From positions 1-45,041 of the IMG/VR virus record IMGVR_UViG_3300032893_000096: a DNA stretch of 45,041 nt. The stretch is one strand, 5' to 3'. The stretch comes from a virus. The notes beneath the pieces were generated by a model. It saw nothing but the letters and a program-made list of their open reading frames with translations. It had not been told where the DNA came from and did not search any database. Made by a program: the position numbers and the translations under genes. Below, piece after piece: positions 31,397 through 38,457 of this stretch (within the stretch, counting starts at the first letter, position 1; the number at the start of each line of letters is the position of its first letter).

Positions 31397-31609
31397 TTAC
31401 TCCTCAATCTTTGCTTTGACGTTGCAGATGAAATACTCACCGCCGCCAATTGCATCCTTGCAAATCTTTTGGGTAAGCTCGTCCTGGCGAAGCTTTTGGA
31501 GGTAGCTTTTTAAGTGCGCGTAATCAGGTGCGGAGAACCCAGCAGGTACTTGAAAGCCCTTAAGAAGACCCTTTGTGAACACCTTATCGTAAGTTACGGC
31601 GAATTTCAT
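31397..31609 (-). CDS. Small hypothetical protein
   Basis: 70 aa, ATG 31609 preceded by a GGGGGG-rich SD-like stretch. The sequence MKFAVTYDKVFTKGLLKGFQ, with a helix rich in charged residues and two cysteines (KICKDAIGGGEYFICNVK). It overlaps nothing and is 3 nt upstream of the lipoprotein gene. Not recognised. Confidence 0.5.
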   Translation of the reverse strand: MKFAVTYDKVFTKGLLKGFQVPAGFSAPDYAHLKSYLQKLRQDELTQKICKDAIGGGEYFICNVKAKIEE

Positions 31610-31695
31610 TTTAAGCCCCCCATGTTACCCACTACTCAAGCCTTATAATAGATACTTCGGGAGGCTAGGTTTAAACTTTAATTTTAGTAAAAAGG

Positions 31696-31911
31696 CTAGT
31701 GTTCTAGGTAGGTTACTTCGTCACATTTATCGTTAACGGAGTATAGTCGTAACTTGCGGTTTTCTTTGCGTAATTCTGCTATCTGCTGGCGAAGCATTTT
31801 AACTTGGCTATCGCAGTCCACATAGTTTAAACACATGTGTTCACAGCCACTTACGCCAAGTGCAATAATGCACGCGGCTAATACTTTGAAGGCATTGAGT
31901 TGGCGAGCCAT
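31696..31911 (-). CDS. Coiled-coil lipoprotein
   Basis: 71 aa from ATG 31911, chosen because it gives a signal peptide (MARQLNAFKVLAACIIALG) with lipobox VSGC (Cys23); an in-frame start at 31962 would precede it. The mature part has a short coiled coil (QVKMLRQQIAELRKENRKLR). Together with the overlapping upstream membrane protein it looks like a two-membrane pair, as in spanins, though which partner spans the periplasm is uncertain. Confidence 0.55.
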   Translation of the reverse strand: MARQLNAFKVLAACIIALGVSGCEHMCLNYVDCDSQVKMLRQQIAELRKENRKLRLYSVNDKCDEVTYLEH

Positions 31912-32069
31912 TGCATGAACCCCACTAAACCTATGATTAGTCCGATTAAGCCAAGTATGCATAAAAATTGTACAATTTCCAACACGCTTCGCCAGCGACG
32001 GCTGTGCTGCGCGATTTCGATTATTTGGCTTATGGTCCGGGGTGGTCGCGCCGAAGAACGCTTTACCAT
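31878..32069 (-). CDS. Small membrane protein overlapping lipoprotein gene
   Basis: 63 aa, ATG 32069 with AGGAG about 10 nt upstream. Basic, cytoplasmic-looking N-terminus (MVKRSSARPPRTISQIIEIA) and one strongly hydrophobic helix (VQFLCILGLIGLIIGLVGFM). Its 3' end overlaps the lipoprotein start by 34 nt in another frame. Possible accessory spanin or exclusion protein. Confidence 0.55.
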   Translation of the reverse strand: MVKRSSARPPRTISQIIEIAQHSRRWRSVLEIVQFLCILGLIGLIIGLVGFMQWLANSMPSKY

Positions 32070-32115
32070 GTGATACGCACTCCTGTCTTTAGCTCGGAGC
32101 TAATCTAGCTTCGGG

Positions 32116-34122
32116 CTATTTTTTATAGCGCGGACCCTCCCACCCTTCGACTTGAACGGGACAGCCAGTAGCCCAAGGCGGCAGTTCCGCCATGAGGCGG
32201 CAGAACTCTTGATTAGAGCCACCTCCAAATATATCACGTTCCGCGAGCAGTTCGTCGTGTACGCTTAGGACTATCTCCCAGGGTCCCGCGGCTTCAATCC
32301 GAAGCATCGCGGCAGCCATAAGGTCGCGCGCAATCGCCTGCACTACGTTTTCGACCAGCGTGCCGCCCCAGGTCTTTTGCTCGCACCACTGTTTCGTATA
32401 GCTATCAATCCCGTAGTGATAGATGGCTTTAACCCGCTGCTTGTACTTATTTACGACCATGCGGACAGAGGGTTGGTGATAAGCGAGGCGGCGACCGCTC
32501 GGGAGTTCGCACCAAAGGAAACCGCCGCGGACCCACCAAGAGACGTAGTTTAGGGTGTACTTTTTACCTGGGTTCTCGATTGCCGCCATAGCTGCTAATT
32601 CATAGTTTTTCCACAACTTAACCACAGGGCTATGAGCATCGCGGTAGGCATAAACGGCGGCCGCGCTTAAGTCTGGTCCAATCTCTTGCCCTAAGTTAAG
32701 GCAAGTCTCTTCAAAGCGGTCGACACCCATGCCATAGCCGCAACCTAAAATCGCGGTCTTACCTAGCCACCGTTGGTCCTTAGTGACGTTCTCGACGTGG
32801 TTGACGTTATAGATTCGCTGAGCCATCTCTTTGTAAAGGTCGCGCCCTTCGCGGAATGCCTTAAGACCCTCTTCGTGCTTAGCGACCCAGAACAAGACGC
32901 GCGCTTCAATCGCGGCGTAATCGGCAACGTCTAGGACCTTACCGGGAGGGGCGACAATCATGCCGCGAAGACAGCTTGAGAAAGCCTGCATTGGCTCGCC
33001 GTAGATCATTCGCACAAGTTCAAGGTCGCCTAAGGCTAAAATCTCGCACGCTTTGATTGGGTCTTTTATCGTCCCACGAGGAAAGTTTTGAGGTTGAACG
33101 CGCACTCCGCCCCAGCGTCCAGTAGAGGCGGCATGATAGAGCAACATGTCGCGAAGGCGTCCGTCGGTACGCGAGCACTCCTCAAATACGGGATACTTCG
33201 CTGTTGAGGACATCGAGATGGCTTGTCGGTACTCCAGTAATTCTTTAGCTTTGCCAGTTACAAGACCGTTCTTTACGGCATCGTCGACGGTTTTCTTCTG
33301 CAAATCCGGTAGGAACACGCCCTCGTCTTGGAGGAAACTAAGAACGGCGTCACGTTGCCTTGCGCTCCTAAGCGCACCGTTGGTGAGTTCTGCAGTCTGC
33401 TGATTAATAAAATCGGTCTCGGTCTCAATCATGTCGAGCACTGTGTTAACGAGCGGGCGGTCGACTTCAAAGCCTCGAAGGTTAATTTTCTGGTCAAGTA
33501 TCCATACTTCGCGTTCAGTTGGATGTAGCGGCGGCGTTGCAAGAAACAATTCAACTTCAGCGGCAACGTCGCGCTTACAGTACTCAACAATTCGCTGTAA
33601 CTCAGCCGGGTCAGAGTGACGTGTGCTCGGGTCTTTTTTAGACGGTCTCTTTGGCTTACACCACTTGAGTATTAAGCGCCTACCCTCCATGTCTTTTTGA
33701 ACAGGTAAACGTAACACTTGTGCAGCACCTTCTAGGTTTCTAGGCAGCGCAAGTGCAGCGGCTTGAGACGCGGTACAAATCCAACGCTTAGGAGAAGTGG
33801 CGACACCAAAGCGTGTGTATTTTGGTAAGCAGTTAAGAGAAATGCATTGCTCAAAAAACGCGTTGTGCGCTACCAGCATCACGTTGTGGCGTAGCATCTG
33901 CTCAAGTAGAATGTCGATTGTTCCAATATTTTTATATTCACTAGGTACCCATGAGCAAGTTTTGGCGGTTCTCAACTGCTCACGCGTACCGATTCGCCAT
34001 GCTGCACAAATAATCTCAGTGCTTGGATGCATTGAGTATTCGTAAGCGCCAACATCTTTTAAGTTAGCTTCGCTGTAAGTTTCATAATCAATGCAGCAGA
34101 AAATTTGGTTCTTATCGTACAC
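32116..34122 (-). CDS. polA: DNA polymerase I-type (family A) with 3'-5' exonuclease
   Basis: 668 aa, GTG start overlapping the HNH gene by 11 nt. 3'-5' exonuclease motifs: IDYETYSEA (D12, E14), AHNAFFE (85-91) and YCKRD (181-185). Polymerase motif A is LDVADYAAIEAR (397-408; D398, D401); motif B RWLGKTAILGCGYGMG (451-466; R451, K455, Y463); motif C VHDE (621-624; H622, D623). The position matching E. coli Phe762 is Leu459. No 5'-3' exonuclease domain. It replicates phage DNA with the primase-helicase and SSB. Confidence 0.95.
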   Translation of the reverse strand: MYDKNQIFCCIDYETYSEANLKDVGAYEYSMHPSTEIICAAWRIGTREQLRTAKTCSWVPSEYKNIGTIDILLEQMLRHNVMLVAHNAFFEQCISLNCLPKYTRFGVATSPKRWICTASQAAALALPRNLEGAAQVLRLPVQKDMEGRRLILKWCKPKRPSKKDPSTRHSDPAELQRIVEYCKRDVAAEVELFLATPPLHPTEREVWILDQKINLRGFEVDRPLVNTVLDMIETETDFINQQTAELTNGALRSARQRDAVLSFLQDEGVFLPDLQKKTVDDAVKNGLVTGKAKELLEYRQAISMSSTAKYPVFEECSRTDGRLRDMLLYHAASTGRWGGVRVQPQNFPRGTIKDPIKACEILALGDLELVRMIYGEPMQAFSSCLRGMIVAPPGKVLDVADYAAIEARVLFWVAKHEEGLKAFREGRDLYKEMAQRIYNVNHVENVTKDQRWLGKTAILGCGYGMGVDRFEETCLNLGQEIGPDLSAAAVYAYRDAHSPVVKLWKNYELAAMAAIENPGKKYTLNYVSWWVRGGFLWCELPSGRRLAYHQPSVRMVVNKYKQRVKAIYHYGIDSYTKQWCEQKTWGGTLVENVVQAIARDLMAAAMLRIEAAGPWEIVLSVHDELLAERDIFGGGSNQEFCRLMAELPPWATGCPVQVEGWEGPRYKK

Positions 34123-34555
34123 GGTAACATTCCCGGCAAACCCGTTGAAATTTTCCGTTTTTACGTTTCTGAATTCTTAGATTTTCACCGATTAAAATAT
34201 GACCTCGTATACAATGAGTTTTTCGTGCGTGAATCGCGCTAGGACTATTACCGCGTAAAACATTTTCTTTATGAGTTACCGGCTCTAAATGTTTTGGATT
34301 TACACAATTTCGATTCTTACAAAGGTGATCTAGTTCTAAGCCTTTTGCGATTTTCCCGTGAGCTAAAGTATAAGAGACTACATGTGCTGTTAAAGCTTTT
34401 CCGTACCAGAGTAATGTGCCATATCCTGTGTTATTTTTACTCCTAGTCCAGAACCAGCAATTTTTAGTTTTCTCTACGCCGAGCCAAAACCAGTCAGTTT
34501 CCGGTATATCCGAAATCCGCGAACGCTTTTTTAATTGCTCAGGTTTCAACTTCAT
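34112..34555 (-). CDS. Free-standing HNH endonuclease
   Basis: 147 aa. N-terminal NCWFWTRSKNNTGYGTLLWYG, then the HNH core LELDHLCKNRNCVNPKHLEPV (DH, N, H) with Cys-based zinc ligands, and a second zinc-like C-terminal region (HCIRGHILIGEN ... RVCRECY). This is a typical phage homing nuclease of the HNH_3 type. It ends inside the polA start, an ideal place to spread with, or exploit, a conserved gene. Homing activity is inferred. Confidence 0.82.
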   Translation of the reverse strand: MKLKPEQLKKRSRISDIPETDWFWLGVEKTKNCWFWTRSKNNTGYGTLLWYGKALTAHVVSYTLAHGKIAKGLELDHLCKNRNCVNPKHLEPVTHKENVLRGNSPSAIHARKTHCIRGHILIGENLRIQKRKNGKFQRVCRECYRVR

Positions 34556-34746
34556 GGACGAATCTCAATTACATCCGGGTCAACCCAGCTTGGGAGAGGT
34601 TTGCAGCATTGAACCGGCACATGCACAAGTTCGTCGCTACCGTCGTATCTTTTCCAAAACGAACAACCGTAAAGCAAAATATCACGATGGTAAACTTCGT
34701 AGTCACCCTGTTTCAAAAGTTGCCAGACTAATTCTTCGTTACTCAT
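34552..34746 (-). CDS. Small hypothetical protein
   Basis: 64 aa from ATG 34746 (GTG at 34752 also in frame). It overlaps the HNH gene by 4 nt and the upstream gene by 8 nt. The sequence MSNEELVWQLLKQGDYEVYH, with CC and a final VDPDVIEIRP, resembles phage-encoded small proteins ending in a beta strand. Function unknown. Confidence 0.5.
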   Translation of the reverse strand: MSNEELVWQLLKQGDYEVYHRDILLYGCSFWKRYDGSDELVHVPVQCCKPLPSWVDPDVIEIRP

Positions 34747-34954
34747 CGTCACGTTTGATACCTAACAGTCGCTCAATCCTGTCAAGCCGCATAAGTAGAA
34801 CCGCTAAGAAAGCTTCGTTCGGATGAATAGTGAGAGGCTGAGGGTGCAGTTGATGTTTTATCGCAAATGCTTGCAGGTGCGCTTTGACTGGCTCTTGCAT
34901 CTCGCCAAACAGTTTTCTTGCTAGGTCGACATTCGTAAAATCAAGCGCCTTCAT
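34739..34954 (-). CDS. Small helical hypothetical protein
   Basis: 71 aa from ATG 34954 (SD-like GGTGG); upstream in-frame codons run through the preceding gene and are rejected. Helical, ending in LLMRLDRIERLLGIKRDDE. It overlaps both neighbours, as usual in this operon. Not recognised. Confidence 0.5.
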   Translation of the reverse strand: MKALDFTNVDLARKLFGEMQEPVKAHLQAFAIKHQLHPQPLTIHPNEAFLAVLLMRLDRIERLLGIKRDDE

Positions 34955-35270
34955 TTTTATCCACCAACTCGAATAGATGCCAAACCATAGGACCTTGTTG
35001 TGCGGTCCCGATGTAACGCATTGGTTGTTGCTCCAAAGACTCCATTTGCCAGCCAGTGCCGTAGATGCGAAAGCGGCGGAGTTCCATTTCAAGCGACGGG
35101 TCGCAGTATACCCACATACACAGCGTGAAACCCTGGTCTTGGAATGCTAAGACCCGCGAGCCCTTATGCAGTTGAATGTAGTTGGTGTCGCTCTTCTCAA
35201 GTGGGTACTTGAAAATTGTCAGACTACCACCACGAGTTTCCGCGTCTTTGCTTGTTGTAGCAGTTTCCAT
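34941..35270 (-). CDS. DUF7352-like protein
   Basis: 109 aa, ATG 35270. Contains FKYPLEKSDTNYIQLHKGSR, LAFQDQGFTLCMWVYCDP, RRFRIYGTGW and YIGTAQQGPMVWHLFEL, a beta-rich pattern frequent in small phage proteins known as DUF7352. Biological role unknown. It overlaps the upstream gene by 47 nt in another frame, one of the larger overlaps in this operon. Confidence 0.6.
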   Translation of the reverse strand: METATTSKDAETRGGSLTIFKYPLEKSDTNYIQLHKGSRVLAFQDQGFTLCMWVYCDPSLEMELRRFRIYGTGWQMESLEQQPMRYIGTAQQGPMVWHLFELVDKNEGA

Positions 35271-35673
35271 AAAACTTCTCCAAAGCCTTTAGCTGTTTGT
35301 CGGTTAATGTTCCGCGTTTGTTAAAATATTCTTCAAGCGATTCGATGAACTCAAGCGCGTCGCCTTCGACTTCGTTTAAGCATAAGTCAAGCATCGCGCG
35401 AATCTTTTCACGAGCACTATTACAATACTCTTCAAATGGGTCGCCAGCCGTACTATAAGAATACCCGCGTGATTCTTTTGGGTCTGTTGCCCGTGGTTCT
35501 TCTCGCGGGCGTTTCATTTCGGATTTCACGCCAAAGAACGAACGCCAATCTAGGTTATGCGAGGCGAGCATTTTGTTAGCTGTTCTAAGTGCTAGCAATG
35601 CTTCATTGTCGTTAGTCGAACCCGATAAACAAAGTAGGTTTAAGAGGCGCTCGATTTCTTTTTGATTGAGCAC
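35224..35673 (-). CDS. DUF2786-like hypothetical protein
   Basis: 149 aa, GTG start at 35673. N-terminal RLLNLLCLSGSTNDNEALLA, then LRTANKMLASHNLDW, matching the 'AL..A..ML..H.L' pattern of DUF2786-type domains; the rest is helical with an acidic middle. Its C-terminus (KQRRGNSWW) is overprinted by the next gene's start. Function unknown. Confidence 0.6.
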   Translation of the reverse strand: MLNQKEIERLLNLLCLSGSTNDNEALLALRTANKMLASHNLDWRSFFGVKSEMKRPREEPRATDPKESRGYSYSTAGDPFEEYCNSAREKIRAMLDLCLNEVEGDALEFIESLEEYFNKRGTLTDKQLKALEKFYGNCYNKQRRGNSWW

Positions 35674-35907
35674 CTATACCTCGCGTAACCATGGTTCCCG
35701 TATCCAGGTGCCATCGTAGCGGTAACAAAACCGTGGCAGACCTAAAATAGCGTCGAACACTTTAACGTAGCAACGGTCGCAGATTACCCGCGCGTAATCA
35801 TTTTGAGTCCCGACGTTTGGTGTATTATTAATCGGAACGCCGACAGCACCGTTTTCCGCGCACTCGACATCACGGCCACCACAGTAGCTACACAGATGCT
35901 TTATCAC
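35674..35907 (-). CDS. Small zinc-finger-like protein
   Basis: 77 aa from GTG 35907 with GAGG 5 nt upstream (ATG 35928 is possible but lacks an SD). It has CSYCGG and CDRCY pairs about 40 residues apart, likely a zinc site, and an aromatic C-terminus (YDGTWIREPW). Part of the run of small genes between SSB and polA. Function unknown. Confidence 0.5.
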   Translation of the reverse strand: MIKHLCSYCGGRDVECAENGAVGVPINNTPNVGTQNDYARVICDRCYVKVFDAILGLPRFCYRYDGTWIREPWLREV

Positions 35908-36223
35908 AGGTTCCTCGCTTGATAGCATTACGAAGTTCAACGTCGGTTTGGTTTGGCAATCGCTGGGTGTTGAAATGCTTAGCAATCGTATCGAGTTCTT
36001 CGCCGCTGGCTGCATCAATCTGCTCGTCCCGTAAGATGTCCATGAGTTGTTTTGGTACTTGTTTTGCAAACCAAAGCAAGGCATCAGGTGGCTCACCGTA
36101 AATCTGTTTGTACTTTAAGAAGCCATTGGTAATCGCTTGGATTACTTGCGCGTGGCTGATGCACTTTTGGTTTAAGATGTCGTCCAGAATTTTCGGCAAC
36201 TTGATGTTCTGCAACTGTTCCAT
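35888..36223 (-). CDS. Helical hypothetical protein
   Basis: 111 aa, ATG 36223 after GAAGG. Helical N-terminus (QNIKLPKILDDILNQKCISH), then ALLWFAKQVPKQLMDIL. The segment SGEELDTIAKHFNTQRLP followed by TDVELRNAIKR resembles the 'G..LD.iA...g..R...~D.e.R..I' repeat common in baseplate proteins, yet this gene is in the replication operon. Function unknown. Confidence 0.55.
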   Translation of the reverse strand: MEQLQNIKLPKILDDILNQKCISHAQVIQAITNGFLKYKQIYGEPPDALLWFAKQVPKQLMDILRDEQIDAASGEELDTIAKHFNTQRLPNQTDVELRNAIKRGTCDKASV

Positions 36224-36891
36224 TAAAACACCTTCATATAGTGACTGCTGATTACAAAAATAAGATTCTCACCCATACGACAATAAAGAGTATAGCCTTT
36301 TTTATAGAGCATCTCAGCCATACGTTTAGTATCGTCACGACGTGTTTCAACCACGATTAGCATTGGTCGTGAAGTTGAGAAGTCGGCGTTTTCAAGCACC
36401 ACGTAGTCAAGCCCTTCGATGTCGATGCTGAGTAGCGGCGGGAAAGTGCCGTTGCAGTTGAATTGAACTATGTCGTTAAGGCGTACGACTGGCAGCGACA
36501 TGTGGTCGCGCACTTGCATCACACCTTCAAGTCTTTTGGTCTCTTCATTGCTAAACGTGTTGCGACCACTAGTCTGGTCGTACATGTTAAAAATTTGCGT
36601 GCCCGTCTCCACACCAATACCAAGGTTTATATTAGTGTCGCGCGGTCGTTCCAAGTTAAACAGCGCAATAAGATTCGGGTTCGCCTCAACATTAACGCCG
36701 TGATAGCCACGCTCGTACAGCAGTTTGGTGTTGCTGATGTTAGACGGGTGATGAGCACCTACATCAATCCAAGCAAGCGTTTGGTTGCTGATGTTTAGCA
36801 TCACAAATAGATTACACAACATGAGGTCTTCGCCATGTTGCGAGTAGGTCAAACAGCCGAAGTGCTGGTCGGGATGTCCGCTATAACTCAT
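36223..36891 (-). CDS. FkbM-family methyltransferase
   Basis: 222 aa. The FkbM pattern is clear: YSQHGEDLMLCNLF, AWIDVGAHHPSNISNTKLLY (SAM-binding DVGA), VNVEANPNLIALF, LLSIDIEGLDYVVLENADF and PMLIVVE. Family members methylate small molecules, sugars or glycans. With the glycosyltransferase-like gene at 25.6 kb, it may modify surface glycans or nucleotides (inference). It overlaps both neighbours by 1-4 nt, so it is an integral part of the operon. Confidence 0.8.
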   Translation of the reverse strand: MSYSGHPDQHFGCLTYSQHGEDLMLCNLFVMLNISNQTLAWIDVGAHHPSNISNTKLLYERGYHGVNVEANPNLIALFNLERPRDTNINLGIGVETGTQIFNMYDQTSGRNTFSNEETKRLEGVMQVRDHMSLPVVRLNDIVQFNCNGTFPPLLSIDIEGLDYVVLENADFSTSRPMLIVVETRRDDTKRMAEMLYKKGYTLYCRMGENLIFVISSHYMKVF

Positions 36892-37280
36892 CGTCTTTGT
36901 AGCCTCATGTTGAATCTAGAACTGCTGAACGGGTGCATGCTGCTATCAGCAATTATTTCAAATATATTGTTCATGTACTCTAATTCGTCGATACCGTACC
37001 AAGCGTTATGGTCAGGAGCTTTCTTATCAAATTTTTCTATCGAAAAACTCCACTGGTGTTCATCGTGTGTCTGAGACGTGTTCAAATTAACTTCTGTTAC
37101 GACGCAAATAGTGCCTGTCTTTTTAATTCGACAAACGTCGTAAGGTTGAAAAGGAGGGATAGGATTTATTACTGGGTACACTATTTCAAACTCCGTACAA
37201 GTCTGTCGCATGCTGGGCATACCATATACACGGCGCGACCACGCTCCCTCATCGGGATTGGATGGCGACCTAACCAGCAT
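36888..37280 (-). CDS. Hypothetical protein downstream of structured RNA
   Basis: 130 aa if started at ATG 37280; Met codons at residues 21 and 24 could also be starts, and none has a strong SD. Beta-rich: FEIVYPVINPIPPFQPYDVC, TICVVTEVNLNTSQTHDEHQ, ending in MNNIFEII. An SH3-like barrel is possible. It is the first protein gene after the tRNA and structured RNA, in transcriptional order. Function unknown. Confidence 0.55.
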   Translation of the reverse strand: MLVRSPSNPDEGAWSRRVYGMPSMRQTCTEFEIVYPVINPIPPFQPYDVCRIKKTGTICVVTEVNLNTSQTHDEHQWSFSIEKFDKKAPDHNAWYGIDELEYMNNIFEIIADSSMHPFSSSRFNMRLQRR

Positions 37281-37312
37281 AAAATTTTGTAAAGCAACTT
37301 CATTAAACCTCT

Positions 37313-37444
37313 AAAAAGCCGCGACGCCCTACCGGGAGCAATAGCCGAGAACCGTCGTTCCCGTTTAGAACCCGAAGGCTCAAGCTAAGGCTGTACCCGG
37401 TAGCAGCGTCACTTGAACGTAGCGTAACAGTTTCGTCAAACTGT
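37313..37444 (-). ncRNA. Highly structured small RNA candidate next to tRNA
   Basis: No ORF explains this stretch. Read on the minus strand: hairpin ACAGTTT-GACG-AAACTGT (37444-37427), then an outer stem whose arms are 37410-37396 and 37336-37323 (CGCTGCTACCGGG-like with CCCGGTAGGGCG, few unpaired bases), enclosing AGCC/GGCT, a GAGCC-TTCG-GGTTC tetraloop hairpin and a GGGAAC-GACG-GTTCTC hairpin. A GCGGC-TTTTT run (to 37313) follows, like a terminator end. It lies directly 3' of a tRNA. No known RNA family recognised. Confidence 0.55.
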
Positions 37445-37468
37445 CTTGCATCCTACGCCCCTATCTCG

Positions 37469-37540
37469 TTGCGCTGGGTTGAATTGAACAACCGACCTAA
37501 AGCTTATGAAGCCCTCGCTCTACCACTGAGCTACAGCACA
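37469..37540 (-). tRNA. tRNA with CAT anticodon (Met or Ile2)
   Basis: 72 nt, cloverleaf complete on the minus strand: acceptor TGTGCTG/CAGCGCA (one G-T pair), D-stem GCTC/GAGC with loop AGTGGTA, anticodon stem AGGGC/GCTTT with loop TTCATAA, variable loop AGGTC, T-stem GGTTG/CAACC with loop TTCAATT, discriminator A. No encoded CCA. The anticodon stem has no GGG/CCC pairs, so it is not an initiator type; elongator Met versus lysidine-modified Ile cannot be decided by eye. It begins 7 nt after the SSB stop. Confidence 0.9.
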
Positions 37541-37547
37541 AAATACT

Positions 37548-38192
37548 TCAGAACCCCATACTCGCGTCAGCGCCAGCTTCATAGTTCGCCGCATTCTCTG
37601 AAGTATCTTCGACTGAATCGTACATCGAGAAAGCTTCAGCCGCGTCTTGACGACCGCTAAACGGTTCGCCTTCGGCAACCTTTTGAATGTTTTGCAATGC
37701 GAAGCCGATGCCTTTGTTACCAGCGGTGTCGTAAGTGAAGGCAATGATTTCCGCGCGGCAATAGCAGCCAGCGTAAAATACTGTCTCAACATCCGTTAAC
37801 ACTTTGCGACGTGCCGCATCGACCATGCCGGGTTGCTTCTTAGACGAAGCGCGAATGTAATAGTGACCAGCATAACCGTCGCGCTCCGCTTTGGTGTCTC
37901 CGTCACGCCAAGGCTTCTTATAGTTCTTAGGCCACTTAGAAGTATCAGCGCCCCATGATGCAACGCCCGCGTTGAATGCGATTTGATGCATCGAATACTT
38001 TTGCTTATCGGCTGGCTTTTTCAAGTCAACGTCTTTAGCAATCAGCATCTCAATGCTGTACTTAGGTTCGCTGTTATTAAAACTTTTAGCCTCGTGCAGT
38101 TGAGGGAAACTCAATCTAAAGACTGGGGTAATACATTTGACCTTTTCAAAATCAACCTTGCCACCCTGCTTCTGTGCTTGTACCGCTGCCAT
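37548..38192 (-). CDS. ssDNA-binding protein (Enc34/DUF2815-like)
   Basis: 214 aa, very strong SD (AAGGAGG). DUF2815/Enc34-type pattern: VDFEKVKCITPVFRLSFPQL, PKYSIEMLIAKD, GYAGHYYIRASSKKQPGMVD and VFYAGCYCRAEIIAFTYD, GIGFALQNIQKVAEGEPF, with an acidic C-terminal tail ending in MGF. It protects single-stranded DNA during replication; the acidic tail likely recruits partners. Located between the tRNA and the nuclease gene. Confidence 0.85.
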   Translation of the reverse strand: MAAVQAQKQGGKVDFEKVKCITPVFRLSFPQLHEAKSFNNSEPKYSIEMLIAKDVDLKKPADKQKYSMHQIAFNAGVASWGADTSKWPKNYKKPWRDGDTKAERDGYAGHYYIRASSKKQPGMVDAARRKVLTDVETVFYAGCYCRAEIIAFTYDTAGNKGIGFALQNIQKVAEGEPFSGRQDAAEAFSMYDSVEDTSENAANYEAGADASMGF

Positions 38193-38205
38193 ACCTTGTT
38201 CCTCC

Positions 38206-38457
38206 TTAAGGGTTAATGGACTTTTTTGGCTTCAAATAGCGTCGTTCTAAAAACTCGAATGAATCTAAAATAATTTCGATTTGATTCTTACCGATTTTTG
38301 TATCATCATGGATAAGAGCAACTAAGAGTTTACGGGTTACGCGGCTTTTCTCGAATCGTGCCATAGCTTTAGAAATCTCTTCAATCTGCTGAGCGATTAT
38401 TTCTGCTCCCACCTCTTCTCCAGTCTCCTTGTCGATTACACGCAATGTCTTTTTCAT
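38206..38457 (-). CDS. Small helical protein upstream of SSB
   Basis: 83 aa, ATG 38457 after GGAG; overlaps the nuclease gene by 4 nt. It starts MKKTLRVIDKETGEEVGAEI (beta strand with DKETGEE turn), then helices with KNQIEIILDSFEFLERRYL. Probably a replication accessory factor by position. Not recognised. Confidence 0.55.
   Translation of the reverse strand: MKKTLRVIDKETGEEVGAEIIAQQIEEISKAMARFEKSRVTRKLLVALIHDDTKIGKNQIEIILDSFEFLERRYLKPKKSINP

Noticed and set aside
37008-37292. Forward ORFs opposite the gene upstream of the FkbM methyltransferase
   Set aside because: Frames overlap antisense to genes in a consistent reverse operon and lack SD sequences.
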